Source: a bacterium (GTDB taxonomy: Bacteria; Hydrothermota; Tepidihabitantia; SM23-42; JAOAFX01). From it: a DNA stretch of 64,000 nt. The position numbers were made by a program, and so were the translations under genes. Shown piece by piece: positions 7,979 to 17,048 of the stretch (position 1 is the stretch's first letter; each line of letters begins with the position of its first letter). Under the pieces are notes generated by a model. That model was not told the origin of the DNA. It searched no databases and was given only the letters and a program-made list of their open reading frames with translations. The stretch spans positions 44,802 through 108,801 of the forward strand of contig DASVHD010000049.1 of the NCBI GenBank assembly GCA_036382775.1, read 5' to 3'.

Positions 7979-9955
7979 TCACTTTCGTTTCGTCAGCTGC
8001 TGCCGCAGGAATCGCAGCATGAGTTCGAGTCTTTTTTCGCGTCGCCTCGGCGTGCCATGCCGGGAAAGCTCATGGCTTTCCTCGGGGAACCGCGCCATGA
8101 CCACGCTCTTTTTAAGGATCTTCAGGGCCGTGAACAGTTCTTCGGCCTGCCCGATCGGACAGCGGTGGTCCTGCTCGCTGTGCATGATGAGCAGGGGCGT
8201 ATTTATCCTGGGAGCGTATTTCAGCGGCGACATGTCCCAGTAGAACCGGAAATTTTTCTTCTTCCAAAGGTCGCCGACAAATTCTTTGTGAAGATCGAAA
8301 CCAAAATCAGTGTTGAAAAAAGATAACATGTTGACAACGCTGCGCATGGAAATGGCAGCCTTAAAGATGTCGGTGTGACCGATGATCCAGTTAGTCATGA
8401 AACCGCCGTAACTGCCGCCCATCACGGCCATTTTTTTAAAATCGATGAATTTGTATTTTCTTAAAGCGGCGATGGCTTTCATGTGATCGATATAATCAGG
8501 TTTCCCCCAGCGCAGGTGCAGCTCCCGGGCGAACCGCTCGCCATATCCGGTGCTGCCGTGCGGGTTTGAATAAAAAACCGCGTAGCCCTGTCCGGCCAGC
8601 ACCTGGAATTCGTGAAAGAACGACTGGCCATAGGCAACGTGCGGTCCCCCGTGGATCTCAAGGCAGAGCGGGTACTTTTTACCATGATCAGTACGCGTTG
8701 GTTTCATGAGCCATCCCTGGACTTGATGGTTTTTGTAACCTTTGTACGTGAACTGGACCGGTACCGAGAAATTACGGCGCTTGGCATACTCAAGGTTGAT
8801 GTCGGTCATTTTCATGAGCACGCCGCTTCGCCACAGGTAAAGGTTTCCGGGGTCCCGGTAATTACTGATCGCGAGGGCGCATGAATTTTCACCGTCGTGG
8901 TCGTACGCGTAGATCCGGTTGCCCGGATCAATGTATTTTTCGACCGTGCGCTTCCTGATATCTACGCGACAGAGCAAGGTGCGGCCTGTTTGGGTCGCCG
9001 GGAATACGAGGGACCTGCCGTTATTGATAAAACGCAGACGAAATCGTGCAAAATGCCCGCAATCATCGATAATATCATCGCCGATCGCGTCTTTAAAAGA
9101 TGGAGTGATTTTGACCGATTTTCCAGCCCGCAAGGGTGCGTACCAGATGGACCATTGTCTCCAGCCAACGTGTTCTTCAGGATATCCGCGGGCGATAAAC
9201 GCGATATGGGTCCCGCTCGGGCTGAATTCCGGCGCGCCTTTGGGTCCGGTCAGCGTATTAATACGGCGTTCGTTCTTTCCATCCTGGTCGATGACGTAGA
9301 TATCCAGGTATAGGAATTTTTCTTCGTAATCCGGGTTCCGGTTAGTAACAAAAGCGATCGCGGATCCGTCTGGTGAAATACCGGGCTCCCTGTCGCCGTT
9401 CGGTCCATAGGTCAGCTGTGTCATCACACCATTTTTGACTTTGACCTTCCAGATATGCGTTCTGTCCGCCGGCAGTATTCCGACATTATCTTCTTTATAG
9501 AAAGCTTTTGTAATATAGTAGAACAAAGGCGGTTTGCCTTTCTCCGTGATCCGATCCTTGTCTTCATCTTTCCTGGTGAATTCGCAAATGATGTTTTTAC
9601 CGTCGGGCATCCAGTGATAAGTGCCAAAATAGCCATTGGCATCGGTGATCTGATAGGCTTCACCGCCATTGACGGGTATCGCCCACAGGTTTGTCTTTTC
9701 TTTCTCGGTGGCAAGAAAAGCCAACAATGAGCCATCCGGCGACCATTGCGGGCTGCCGACAGTTTTGTCGCCTCGTATAAAGTGGCGCACCTTGCCGCGG
9801 CTATCAATCACGTAGAGATTGGAAAAGTATTTATTCTTCTTCTTGTCCATCCACTCGACGGTATAAGCGATACGGTCCGCGTCCGGTGACAGCGCGATCT
9901 CCCGGAGGTAACGGATTCGGTACAGGTCATCGATGAGTACGTTTTTTTTGGTCAT
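7979..9955 (-). CDS. S9 family serine peptidase (acylaminoacyl / prolyl oligopeptidase type)
   Basis: A 658-residue two-domain peptidase. The N-terminal two thirds is a TolB/WD40-like beta-propeller with repeats such as SPQWSPDGSLLAF, PGISPDGSAIAFV and APEFSPSGTHIAF, which gate access to the active site. The C-terminal alpha/beta hydrolase carries GGSYGG with the nucleophilic Ser, the Asp in MHSEQDHR and the His in EESHELSRHG. No signal peptide is visible (MTKKNVLIDD), so it probably acts in the cytoplasm on short peptides. AGGAAAG lies just upstream of the ATG. It sits 20 nt upstream of the glycosyltransferase fusion and 40 nt downstream of the small lipoprotein gene. Confidence 0.9.
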   Translation of the reverse strand: MTKKNVLIDDLYRIRYLREIALSPDADRIAYTVEWMDKKKNKYFSNLYVIDSRGKVRHFIRGDKTVGSPQWSPDGSLLAFLATEKEKTNLWAIPVNGGEAYQITDANGYFGTYHWMPDGKNIICEFTRKDEDKDRITEKGKPPLFYYITKAFYKEDNVGILPADRTHIWKVKVKNGVMTQLTYGPNGDREPGISPDGSAIAFVTNRNPDYEEKFLYLDIYVIDQDGKNERRINTLTGPKGAPEFSPSGTHIAFIARGYPEEHVGWRQWSIWYAPLRAGKSVKITPSFKDAIGDDIIDDCGHFARFRLRFINNGRSLVFPATQTGRTLLCRVDIRKRTVEKYIDPGNRIYAYDHDGENSCALAISNYRDPGNLYLWRSGVLMKMTDINLEYAKRRNFSVPVQFTYKGYKNHQVQGWLMKPTRTDHGKKYPLCLEIHGGPHVAYGQSFFHEFQVLAGQGYAVFYSNPHGSTGYGERFARELHLRWGKPDYIDHMKAIAALRKYKFIDFKKMAVMGGSYGGFMTNWIIGHTDIFKAAISMRSVVNMLSFFNTDFGFDLHKEFVGDLWKKKNFRFYWDMSPLKYAPRINTPLLIMHSEQDHRCPIGQAEELFTALKILKKSVVMARFPEESHELSRHGTPRRREKRLELMLRFLRQQLTKRK

Positions 9956-9995
9956 CTGCTTTCCTGTCTTATTGCAGTATTATGGCAATGTCGCA

Positions 9996-10403
9996 TCACA
10001 ATTTTCGCCAGCGCTGAACGGTTCCGACGAATTCTTTTTCCTTGGCAAACCAGCGCACTTCGAGTTCGGAATCGTTGATCAGGACAAAATAAACATCCTT
10101 ATAACCGACCGACACGATCGCTCCGGTTGAATCAATCTCCTTAATCAGGTCCTGGCCGCTCCATTTGCTTGCGCCCATCAGTTCGATGTCGCGCCATTTG
10201 ATGTCGTTTTCTTCAAATTCAAGCCGCTCCAGAACGCCCGAGACCTTGACAAGCTTGCCGAAAAATTTGCCACCGGAACCTTCAACCTCAACGATCGAAC
10301 CCGCCGCGTCATCGCCATACCGTTCCCATTGCCCAACGAGGGGATTGCGCTGGCAGGCCGCCGCGATAAGCGCGAGCGTCCCCAGAATAAGGATTTTTTT
10401 CAC
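9996..10403 (-). CDS. Small predicted lipoprotein, unknown function
   Basis: A 135-residue protein starting at a GTG (10401-10403), chosen because GGAGG lies 5 nt upstream (complement of 10409-10413). An upstream in-frame ATG at 10433 lacks such a site. The N-terminus KKILILGTLALIAAAC is a lipoprotein signal with Cys17. The mature part reads as a compact beta-rich domain (LVGQWERYG, GKFFGKLVKVSG, SVGYKDVYFVLI) and ends in VQRWRKL. The opening GQWERYGDDAAGSIVEVE is reminiscent of small lipocalin-like or DUF-type domains. I do not assign a family. A possible promoter (TTGACA at 10483-10488, TATAAT at 10457-10462) has an abnormal 20-nt spacer. Confidence 0.7.
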   Translation of the reverse strand: MKKILILGTLALIAAACQRNPLVGQWERYGDDAAGSIVEVEGSGGKFFGKLVKVSGVLERLEFEENDIKWRDIELMGASKWSGQDLIKEIDSTGAIVSVGYKDVYFVLINDSELEVRWFAKEKEFVGTVQRWRKL

Positions 10404-10502
10404 GTAAGCCTCCTTGGCCGATACTTGATCCATGCTTGCCGCATGAACCTAATATTATTATAGTACACGCCGTTGCGCGTAATGTCAATCAGTGTTTCCA
10501 TG

Positions 10503-11054
10503 CTACCAGTTCGTCAGGATGGCAGTTACCAGCCGGTCCGCGGTCTTGCGCATTGCATCCCGGATGCCTTCATCTTCATTGTTCTCGCAGATCGTCCATT
10601 CAGAAACTTCCCCTTCCCAGAAGACGTCGTTAGTGATCTGATCAATGCAGCGAACCGAGAATCTCACCGTAATCTTATACTGAGAAACACTGGTCGAACC
10701 CGTGTAAATATATGGTTCTTTGTCATAGCCGGTCACGGATCCCTCAATGACCAGATCCGCCTGTTTTTCATCGACTATGCGCAATCCGGAACCGCTGCGG
10801 AAGGCATCGTTGACAGCCAGCGTTGCCAGCTCATCCAGACCGGCTTTGATCGTCTGGTTATCAAAGAGCTTGATGTTCACTTTTTTCATATAGCCAGGCA
10901 GGAGCGAACGGGTAGTGTAGCCGCAGCAACTGCTGAGGAGACAATAGACGGTGGAAAGTAAACAGTAGACAGCTATGTGGCCAATGAATTTTTGTATCCT
11001 TTGACGGTTCCTGCAAATAACATGATCCTGCGTTTCCTGCGGTCTTTTTATCAT
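10503..11054 (-). CDS. lptE: LPS-assembly lipoprotein LptE family
   Basis: LptE is the outer-membrane lipoprotein that plugs the LptD barrel and helps place lipopolysaccharide on the cell surface. The 183-residue sequence has a lipobox LSSC with Cys43. The characteristic start of the family follows: GYTTRSLLPGYMKKVNIKLF, then DNQTIKAGLDELATLAVNDAF. Conserved later parts are LVIEGSVTGYDKEPY and FSVRCIDQITNDVFWEGEVS. The ATG overlaps the upstream TPR gene stop as ATGA, indicating translational coupling. The signal peptide core is encoded by a degenerate 7-nt DNA repeat (10940-10972) and reads VYCLLST then VYCLLSS. About 27 polar residues precede the hydrophobic core, which is long for a signal peptide. 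Confidence 0.8.
   Translation of the reverse strand: MIKRPQETQDHVICRNRQRIQKFIGHIAVYCLLSTVYCLLSSCCGYTTRSLLPGYMKKVNIKLFDNQTIKAGLDELATLAVNDAFRSGSGLRIVDEKQADLVIEGSVTGYDKEPYIYTGSTSVSQYKITVRFSVRCIDQITNDVFWEGEVSEWTICENNEDEGIRDAMRKTADRLVTAILTNW
10940..10972. repeat. Degenerate heptameric repeat inside lptE signal sequence
   Basis: On the plus strand the units are gacaata, gacggtg, gaaagta, aacagta, gacag: variants of GACAGTA with a 7-nt period. The repeat encodes a stretch of the LptE signal peptide, giving a 7-residue protein echo (VYCLLST / VYCLLSS). Confidence 0.6.
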
Positions 11055-13309
11055 TTAATCAGTTCCAATCTTTTTTTAGCCTCACCACCCCAAACGTCGG
11101 CAACCCCGCGTTTCTTGATGAGATCCCGGTAAAGTGCCCGTGCCTGCTCCACTTCGCCCAGGAATTCCAGGGCGAGGCCGGATTTGAACTCGGCAGTCGG
11201 CATCCACATCTCATCCCGGGCAAAATCGGCCACGATCGCCTGGTAATGGTACAGGGCACGGATAAAATCACCCCGGCCCAGGTACGCTTCGGCCAGCCAG
11301 TAATGGTGTTCAGGACTGGGTTTGACAGCGATCGCGCGCTTTAGATACTCGATGGCGCGCGGGGCATCAGCCCGGCGGAGATAGGCGTAACCGATCTCGA
11401 ACAGCGTTTCATCGCCGGCATCATCCGGCAGCATGGCAAGCAGGTTCGTGCCCGACCGGATGACCTTGTTCCAGTCCTCGGATTTCTTGTACGCGATCAA
11501 CTCGTTTTGCAGCGCGTTCTGCTTAAGCGTCGTGTCAGCGCCGGCGATATGATAGTAAAACCCGGCCGAATCAAAGTCACCGTTAACGTACTTAATAGTG
11601 GCGATTTTGAACGCGGCGGCAGCGTATTTATCGCTATTCCTGTATTGGGTAAAAATAAGATGGAAAAGCGACTCCGCGGCAGTATAGTTTTGTTTCATGA
11701 ACAGTGACAATGCATAATTATAGGACATTTTATCTGTGAGATAACCAGGCGCGCATTGCATTATGCTATCGTAGTAGCTGATAGCCAGGTCGTATTTCTT
11801 GCCTTCGACAAGGTATTCTCCATAAGCGTTTACATAATCTTTCGTGAATTCCATGCTGTACTCTCTTACGAAGCTTCCAAACAACGAATCGGCTTTTGCT
11901 TTATTGCCGGTGCGTACCTGGCTGTAGAGATAGATTTCAAACAACTTATCGTCGGCGGTTGTGAAATATGATGGATCGTAACCAGCTATTGTCTGGTACC
12001 GCTGATACTTGTAGGCGCTTTTTAAATAGTTATTGAACGCTTTGCGTTTGAGCAGGGTGTCACCGGCGAGTTCCATGACCTTCGCGTACAGGTCCAGGGG
12101 GTTTTGATCGAGTTGTTCCTTGCTTCGGGCCGCAATATAAAGCAGGTTTGGGTCCCTGGATTGCATGATGAGCACATTGCAGAGTGCCTGTTCATAACGT
12201 TGGTAGTAAAAGTCGGCATACGTTTTTACGCGTCGAAGATATGGTTTAACGTTGACGTATTTGCCGTATTTTAGCAAAACATTGTACGCGTCCTGGTACA
12301 AATCTTGTTCAAGTAGCGCCTCGGCATAAAGCGAATCCAGCGAAAAAACATCGCGGTATTTTTTACGCAGCATCTGAATATTCTGCAAGAAATTGGTGGT
12401 GTCGGCAAACAACCCTTCGCGATCAATATCTTCGGGGAGTCCGACAGCGACCGTATCGAGACGGTAGTATTGCAAAAGCATATTTGTCTCTTCAGGATCC
12501 GAAGGCGTAATCTCGGTTTCCAGGACGCCCGTTTGCAGGGCTTTGAGCAGTTTTGCCTTCCGGGAAAAGTCAGCGCTCATGGACAACTCGGCGATCTGGC
12601 TTTTGAACAAGTCTGCGTCAAACAACCGACTTACTTTTGCCGCCCGGTAGAGGAGGGGTAAGGGCAGGGGTATTTTCATGCTCTCCATGGTGATCTTTCT
12701 ATAGAGATCGTATGCTTTAAGGGTGTCGCCGAATCCGAGAAAAAAATCGGTCAAGTATAATTCACCTTTTATCCCTTTGATATGTCCATATAGCTCCGCT
12801 TTTTCGGTCGGGTCCACGATCGCTTGTGCGCGGAGGAACTTGAAGGTATCCTGGCGCGGGCAATAAGGCCAAATCTTGTCGCTGTAAAGCGGTTGTTCGA
12901 CGAGATGAAGGCAGATCTCCCAAAGCAGGGTGGAATCCGGTTTAAGGTAGTCGTACCGCTTGAGGCAGTCAAACGCCAATAAATATGCCTTTTGATCGAT
13001 CAACTCCGAAAGCATGAGGTTGAAGACCTCCTGCCGGCGTTCACCGTAAAATTGACGTTGAAGGTACTGGAACCCCTGCGCGAGCATCTCAGTGGTGTTG
13101 CCGTCAGCCTGGCTGATGCGGATCAAGTAGTACCGCGCGTTGGGCACAAGGATATCTTCGGGACGTTCGCGTATGAATTCTTCAAAGAATGACCGGGCAA
13201 TGGCGTAATTGTTTTGTTCGAAATTATGCCGCGCGGTAAAATAGTCGGCAGCTCCGTCTTGCGCGAACGCGATCGAACACAGGATTAAAAACGGCGCCAT
13301 TGTCGTCAT
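11051..13309 (-). CDS. Large periplasmic/envelope TPR-repeat protein
   Basis: This 752-residue protein carries tetratricopeptide-like helical repeats over nearly its full length, for example HNFEQNNYAIARSFFEEFI, NYALSLFMKQNYTAAESLFH and HYWLAEAYLGRGDFIRALYH. Such repeats scaffold protein complexes. The start is set at the ATG in MTTMAPFLILCSIAFAQDG, a clear signal peptide cleaved after AQ or similar. This ATG overlaps the glycosyltransferase stop as ATGA. A longer frame reaching 13411 would overlap that gene by 100 nt and bury the signal peptide. The 3' end overlaps lptE, so it belongs to the envelope operon. It may be an LPS or polysaccharide assembly scaffold; that is inference from context only. 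Confidence 0.8.
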   Translation of the reverse strand: MTTMAPFLILCSIAFAQDGAADYFTARHNFEQNNYAIARSFFEEFIRERPEDILVPNARYYLIRISQADGNTTEMLAQGFQYLQRQFYGERRQEVFNLMLSELIDQKAYLLAFDCLKRYDYLKPDSTLLWEICLHLVEQPLYSDKIWPYCPRQDTFKFLRAQAIVDPTEKAELYGHIKGIKGELYLTDFFLGFGDTLKAYDLYRKITMESMKIPLPLPLLYRAAKVSRLFDADLFKSQIAELSMSADFSRKAKLLKALQTGVLETEITPSDPEETNMLLQYYRLDTVAVGLPEDIDREGLFADTTNFLQNIQMLRKKYRDVFSLDSLYAEALLEQDLYQDAYNVLLKYGKYVNVKPYLRRVKTYADFYYQRYEQALCNVLIMQSRDPNLLYIAARSKEQLDQNPLDLYAKVMELAGDTLLKRKAFNNYLKSAYKYQRYQTIAGYDPSYFTTADDKLFEIYLYSQVRTGNKAKADSLFGSFVREYSMEFTKDYVNAYGEYLVEGKKYDLAISYYDSIMQCAPGYLTDKMSYNYALSLFMKQNYTAAESLFHLIFTQYRNSDKYAAAAFKIATIKYVNGDFDSAGFYYHIAGADTTLKQNALQNELIAYKKSEDWNKVIRSGTNLLAMLPDDAGDETLFEIGYAYLRRADAPRAIEYLKRAIAVKPSPEHHYWLAEAYLGRGDFIRALYHYQAIVADFARDEMWMPTAEFKSGLALEFLGEVEQARALYRDLIKKRGVADVWGGEAKKRLELIK

Positions 13310-14394
13310 GATGACAAGCTTTGGATCAGGATCTTTTCCATCTTGTTCGCAGCGATATCCCATGAGAACCGGGCCGACCATGTCTTCGCCGCCGATGAAA
13401 AATCCTGCCACTTTTTATGATCGGTTAAAAGATCTTTGATCCTGGCGCTCATGGATTCGATGTCGCCGTAAGGATATAGATATCCGGTTCTGCCGTCGGC
13501 CACCACCTCGTTGAGGCCCGGAGAATCGGCGCAAACCACCGGGGTCCCGCAGGCCTGGGCTTCGATGGCGGTGAGCCCCCAGCCTTCCTTTATGGATGGC
13601 TGCACCACGATCATGGCGCTGGAATATATCCGGAACTTTTCACGCTCGCTCACGAAACCAGTGAATTCGATCCCGGTTCCGAGTTTCCGATTCAGGGATT
13701 TCAGATCCGGCAGTGCATCACCGTCGCCGACGATCATCGCTTTCACGTCATTATTTTTTTTCAAGCGGGCGATCATGTTCACAAAGTGATCGATGGATTT
13801 ATATCTTTTGACCCGGCCGACATAAACGACAAGACCGGCGATCCTTTTGATGGCCGCCTGGGACGGGATATTCGGGATCCCGCTCTGGACAACGCTAATG
13901 TCGTTCCTGACGCCCATATGATTCAGGTCAGATGCGGAGCTGTTTGAAATAGCTATGAAACAAGAATTGCGATAGAAAAAAGGGATCAGCCGTTCCGTGA
14001 AAAAAACATAGGACGCAGCCAGCGGATTGGTCTCGCGGTAAATGGTGCCGCGGAATACGTGCATGAGCAAAGCATAGACCTTCTTGCGGGTGTACAGAGG
14101 CGAAAAAAACGGGATCTTGTTGAGGTCGTCAACGATAACGTCGATCTTTTGATGGCGCAAAAGCGCCCGCAAAGCCAGGGGGGCAAAAAAATTGAAATTT
14201 CCCCGCCGGCCGACACGGAATATCTCAAATCCGTCGATCACTTCTTGTCGACTTTGCCCGCGCGCGCGGCTGCATAGCATGACGATCCGGTGACCCTTCT
14301 TCACCATTCGCGAAAAGATCTCGTACAAATACACTTCCGCCCCTCCCGTCAGCGGGTTGAGCCAGTCCTGCCAATTGATAATAAGGATGTTCAT
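13306..14394 (-). CDS. GT4 family glycosyltransferase
   Basis: A 362-residue GT-B fold glycosyltransferase of family 4, which transfers a sugar from a nucleotide donor during glycan synthesis. The N-terminal domain opens MNILIINWQDWLNPLTGGAEVYL, with the glycine-rich acceptor loop. The C-terminal domain has VVYVGRVKRYKSIDHFVN, MIVGDGDALPDL and the donor-binding EGWGLTAIEAQACGTPVVCADSPGLNEVV, with the E-x7-E pair of the family. No membrane segment is evident. It follows two GDP-sugar enzyme genes by 18 nt, so the likely donor is a GDP-linked deoxyhexose such as GDP-rhamnose. It overlaps the following TPR gene by ATGA. Confidence 0.9.
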   Translation of the reverse strand: MNILIINWQDWLNPLTGGAEVYLYEIFSRMVKKGHRIVMLCSRARGQSRQEVIDGFEIFRVGRRGNFNFFAPLALRALLRHQKIDVIVDDLNKIPFFSPLYTRKKVYALLMHVFRGTIYRETNPLAASYVFFTERLIPFFYRNSCFIAISNSSASDLNHMGVRNDISVVQSGIPNIPSQAAIKRIAGLVVYVGRVKRYKSIDHFVNMIARLKKNNDVKAMIVGDGDALPDLKSLNRKLGTGIEFTGFVSEREKFRIYSSAMIVVQPSIKEGWGLTAIEAQACGTPVVCADSPGLNEVVADGRTGYLYPYGDIESMSARIKDLLTDHKKWQDFSSAAKTWSARFSWDIAANKMEKILIQSLSS

Positions 14395-14412
14395 GCCGGC
14401 ATGCAGTTTTGA

Positions 14413-15333
14413 CTATCTGACCTGCGCTCTCCAGTAGTTCAGGAGGTCTTCCAGGGTTTTTTCGAACTTGATCCTGGGATGCCAGCCGGCGGTGCGGGAA
14501 AATTTCTCGCCATTGCCCGTCAAGACCGGGATATCGACTTTTCGAAGTTTCGCTGCGTCCACCTTGACCTCGAATTTCTTCTTCGAGACGCTCTGGAGGA
14601 TCTGGATGGCCTGGCCCAGCGTGTGCCCTTTGCTGCAAGCAATGTTATAGATCTCCTGGACCTGGCATTTTTCGACCGATAATTTATAGGCGCTGACAAT
14701 ATCCCCGATGTTCATAAATTCACGCGTGATCTCGGTGTTGCCGATCTCGACCAGGGGTGGACGTTTCCCTTTTTCGATCTCCACTACCTGCCGGGCAATG
14801 GTCGGCAGGACAAAATTGTCACCCTGCCCGGGTCCCGTATGAGTGAACGGGCGCAGGATGATCCACCCGATATTCTCGACCCCGTCGTCGCGGCATATCA
14901 GTTCAGCGGCGTACTTGCTTATCGCATACGGGTTCTTCAGTACAATGGGCGCGGTTTCCGTAAGGTTCTCACCGCCGCCGTAAACCTCGCAGGTCGAGAC
15001 GAAAAAGAACCGGACCGGCTTGTCCAGCTGTTTTGCACTTTCCAGCAGGTGCAAAGTACCCATGATATTGGTGCTGTAAGTGAGCGGCCGGTCATTGAAC
15101 GATTTGGCTACTGAGCTGACCGCAGCAAGATGAAAAACGATATCCGGTTTGTAGGCCTTCATGACTTCCCGGGTCGACTCGGCATTGGTGATGTCGAGGG
15201 GCACATATCGGCCGCGTTTGGGGACCAGGAGCGGATGGCATACCGGAACGATCTTATACAGCGTTTCTTTCAGCGTTTTAACTAAATGGCTGCCGACAAA
15301 ACCTTCGCTGCCGGTCACCAGGATCGACTTCAT
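14413..15333 (-). CDS. rmd: SDR-type GDP-4-keto-6-deoxymannose reductase-like enzyme
   Basis: An extended short-chain dehydrogenase of 306 residues. It has the NAD(P)-binding TGSEGFVGSHL (7-17), FHLAAVSSV, and the catalytic Ser/Thr near 115 with YAISK (Tyr-x3-Lys). The phrase ILRPFTHTGPGQ, followed by VLPTIARQVVEIEKG, is typical of GDP-6-deoxy-D-lyxo-4-hexulose reductase (RMD), which makes GDP-D-rhamnose. The adjacent upstream gene is a GDP-mannose 4,6-dehydratase-like paralogue, which would supply its substrate. Its start overlaps the upstream stop as ATGA. A 4-epimerase role (GDP-fucose type) is an alternative that sequence reading alone cannot exclude. Confidence 0.7.
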   Translation of the reverse strand: MKSILVTGSEGFVGSHLVKTLKETLYKIVPVCHPLLVPKRGRYVPLDITNAESTREVMKAYKPDIVFHLAAVSSVAKSFNDRPLTYSTNIMGTLHLLESAKQLDKPVRFFFVSTCEVYGGGENLTETAPIVLKNPYAISKYAAELICRDDGVENIGWIILRPFTHTGPGQGDNFVLPTIARQVVEIEKGKRPPLVEIGNTEITREFMNIGDIVSAYKLSVEKCQVQEIYNIACSKGHTLGQAIQILQSVSKKKFEVKVDAAKLRKVDIPVLTGNGEKFSRTAGWHPRIKFEKTLEDLLNYWRAQVR

Positions 15334-16286
15334 GATACCCGTTCGCGCCAGTAGTCGAGTAGATCCCGCAGGGTCGTGTCAAAAGGGATCTGAGGCTGCC
15401 AGCCGGTGGCGGTCTTGAACTTTTCAGCGGAACCGATCAAAAGCTCGACATCCGATGGTCTTAGCCGCTCGGGATCCTGCTCGACTTTGACCTTCGCCTT
15501 TGACAGGGCGAGGAGTTTATCAAGCACCTCTTTGATCTTGTAGCCTTTACCAGAGGCAATATTGTAGACCTCTCCAGCCTCGCCCTTTGCAAGGGACAGG
15601 AAATAAGCGCGGGCAACGTCCCGCACGTCCAGGAAATCCCTGACCGCGTCGAGATTACCGACCTTGATCACCGGTTCCCGGAGTCCTTTTTCGATCTCCA
15701 CGATCTGCTTGGCAAAATTGGAAGTCACGAAGACGTCGCCGCGCCGCGGTCCCGTGTGGTTGAAGGCGCGGGTGCGCACGACATGCAGGTGGTAACTTTT
15801 GAAATACTGGTAGCCGAGAAGGTCCTGGGCGACTTTGCTTACACCGTAAGGGCTGAGCGGTCTTAATGGATTCTCTTCGGTGATGGGCACCTCCGACGGC
15901 AGAACCATGCCATATTCCTCGCTGGAACCGGCGACGTGGATCCTTGATTTTAACTTCAGGTCTTTGACCGTTTCCATGAGGTTAATCTCTCCGATCACGT
16001 TGGTGTGCATTGACTCCACGGGCGCGCGCCATGAGAACGGTACATAACTCTGTGCGGCAAGATGGAAAATATAATCAGGCTGGATCTCGGTAAGGACCGT
16101 GCGCAGCGCGAACGCATCCTTGATGTCGCATTCACACAGGGAAATCTTGTTCCGGATGGATTCAATGTTGTCAAGCCGGGAGCGCCATTTTATTGTGCCG
16201 AATACCTTGTGCTCGCCCTGCGACAGTAAATACTCCGCCAGATGACTGCCCACGAAGCCAGATATGCCTGTTATTAATATTTTCAT
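15330..16286 (-). CDS. gmd: GDP-mannose 4,6-dehydratase-like SDR enzyme
   Basis: A 318-residue extended SDR. It shows TGISGFVGSHLAEYL for cofactor binding, GTIKWRSRLDNIESI near 35-50 as in GDP-mannose dehydratases, FHLAAQSYVPFSWRAP, a Ser-Ser-Glu-Glu-Tyr catalytic stretch (AGSSEEYG) and YGVSK. GDP-mannose 4,6-dehydratase produces GDP-4-keto-6-deoxymannose, the precursor of GDP-rhamnose, fucose and perosamine. Paired with the next gene it forms a two-step deoxyhexose pathway feeding the GT4 enzyme downstream. It is somewhat shorter than E. coli Gmd (373 residues), so assignment within the Gmd/Rmd family is likely but not certain. It starts 6 nt after the M23 peptidase stop. Confidence 0.72.
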   Translation of the reverse strand: MKILITGISGFVGSHLAEYLLSQGEHKVFGTIKWRSRLDNIESIRNKISLCECDIKDAFALRTVLTEIQPDYIFHLAAQSYVPFSWRAPVESMHTNVIGEINLMETVKDLKLKSRIHVAGSSEEYGMVLPSEVPITEENPLRPLSPYGVSKVAQDLLGYQYFKSYHLHVVRTRAFNHTGPRRGDVFVTSNFAKQIVEIEKGLREPVIKVGNLDAVRDFLDVRDVARAYFLSLAKGEAGEVYNIASGKGYKIKEVLDKLLALSKAKVKVEQDPERLRPSDVELLIGSAEKFKTATGWQPQIPFDTTLRDLLDYWRERVS

Positions 16287-16292
16287 TTCACC

Positions 16293-17045
16293 TCACTTTT
16301 CAAAAAAATAGGGAAGATAAGCCATCGGGTCGACCCTTGTGTTCCGGAATCGGATCTCATAGTGAAGATGGGGCGATGTTGACCTCCCCGATGAGCCGAC
16401 CGTGCCGATCATTTCTCCAGGTTTGACGGTGCGTTTTTTGTCACTGACAATGGAATTGAGATGGCCGTAAAGAGTGGAATAATTCCTGCTGTGCTCGATG
16501 ATGACATAGTTTCCGTACAGCGAATCCCAGCCGGTTTCGGTGACCGTACCCGCGGCCGTGGCGATCACCGGTGTGAAAAGAGGGGCGGCGATATCAAGGG
16601 CCTCATGGCCGATCTCGAAAGCTTTGGATATCTGCCCATTGGTCGGCATCAGCGCGGGGATGTTCTTGTCATCACCGGCAAGGGATTCAGACGGCACGAC
16701 CGCCTCGCGCGTAACGGAGATGATCGGTTGGACCACCTCGGGCGTTTTTTCGATGCCGAGCATCGTCTTCAATTTTTTATTGTTAAGTTCGACGATCTCA
16801 AGGTTTTTCTTTATCTCGTTTATCTTTTCGAATTCCTTTTCGATCTCTGCGTTCCGTTTCCGCAGGACCTCGGCTTCCACCGCTTTGTAAGAAAGGCGTC
16901 CGTAGCTGATCGTGGCGACCACCAGGATAATGATTATTATAAAAGCCGCTGCGCCAAGGAGGTAAAGTCCCTTGCGGGGTATGAAAAAGTGACGGGACCC
17001 CTGGGAGTCCGTCGCTGTCACTACGATCGAAAGTCCTTGCTTCAT
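16293..17045 (-). CDS. M23 peptidase, membrane-anchored murein endopeptidase or activator
   Basis: A 250-residue bitopic protein. One membrane helix at about 28-48 is followed by a coiled coil (about 50-95, NAEIEKEFEKINEIKKNLEI) and a C-terminal LytM/M23 domain. Zinc-site motifs are intact: GHEALDIA (His and Asp) and SPHLHYEI (HxH). Such proteins cleave peptide cross-bridges of peptidoglycan in the periplasm. The FRNTRVDPMAYLPYFFEK ending is typical of the family. It lies 3 nt after the upstream M42 peptidase gene and 6 nt before gmd, so it is co-transcribed with polysaccharide genes. Confidence 0.9.
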   Translation of the reverse strand: MKQGLSIVVTATDSQGSRHFFIPRKGLYLLGAAAFIIIIILVVATISYGRLSYKAVEAEVLRKRNAEIEKEFEKINEIKKNLEIVELNNKKLKTMLGIEKTPEVVQPIISVTREAVVPSESLAGDDKNIPALMPTNGQISKAFEIGHEALDIAAPLFTPVIATAAGTVTETGWDSLYGNYVIIEHSRNYSTLYGHLNSIVSDKKRTVKPGEMIGTVGSSGRSTSPHLHYEIRFRNTRVDPMAYLPYFFEK

Positions 17046-17048
17046 GCT

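Noticed and set aside
10457..10488. Promoter for the small lipoprotein gene
   Set aside because: TTGACA and TATAAT are present but 20 nt apart, outside the functional range, so it is mentioned only in the gene entry.
13310..13411. Extended start of the 752-residue TPR protein
   Set aside because: It overlaps the GT4 gene by 100 nt; the ATG at 13309 starts a signal peptide and is coupled by ATGA.
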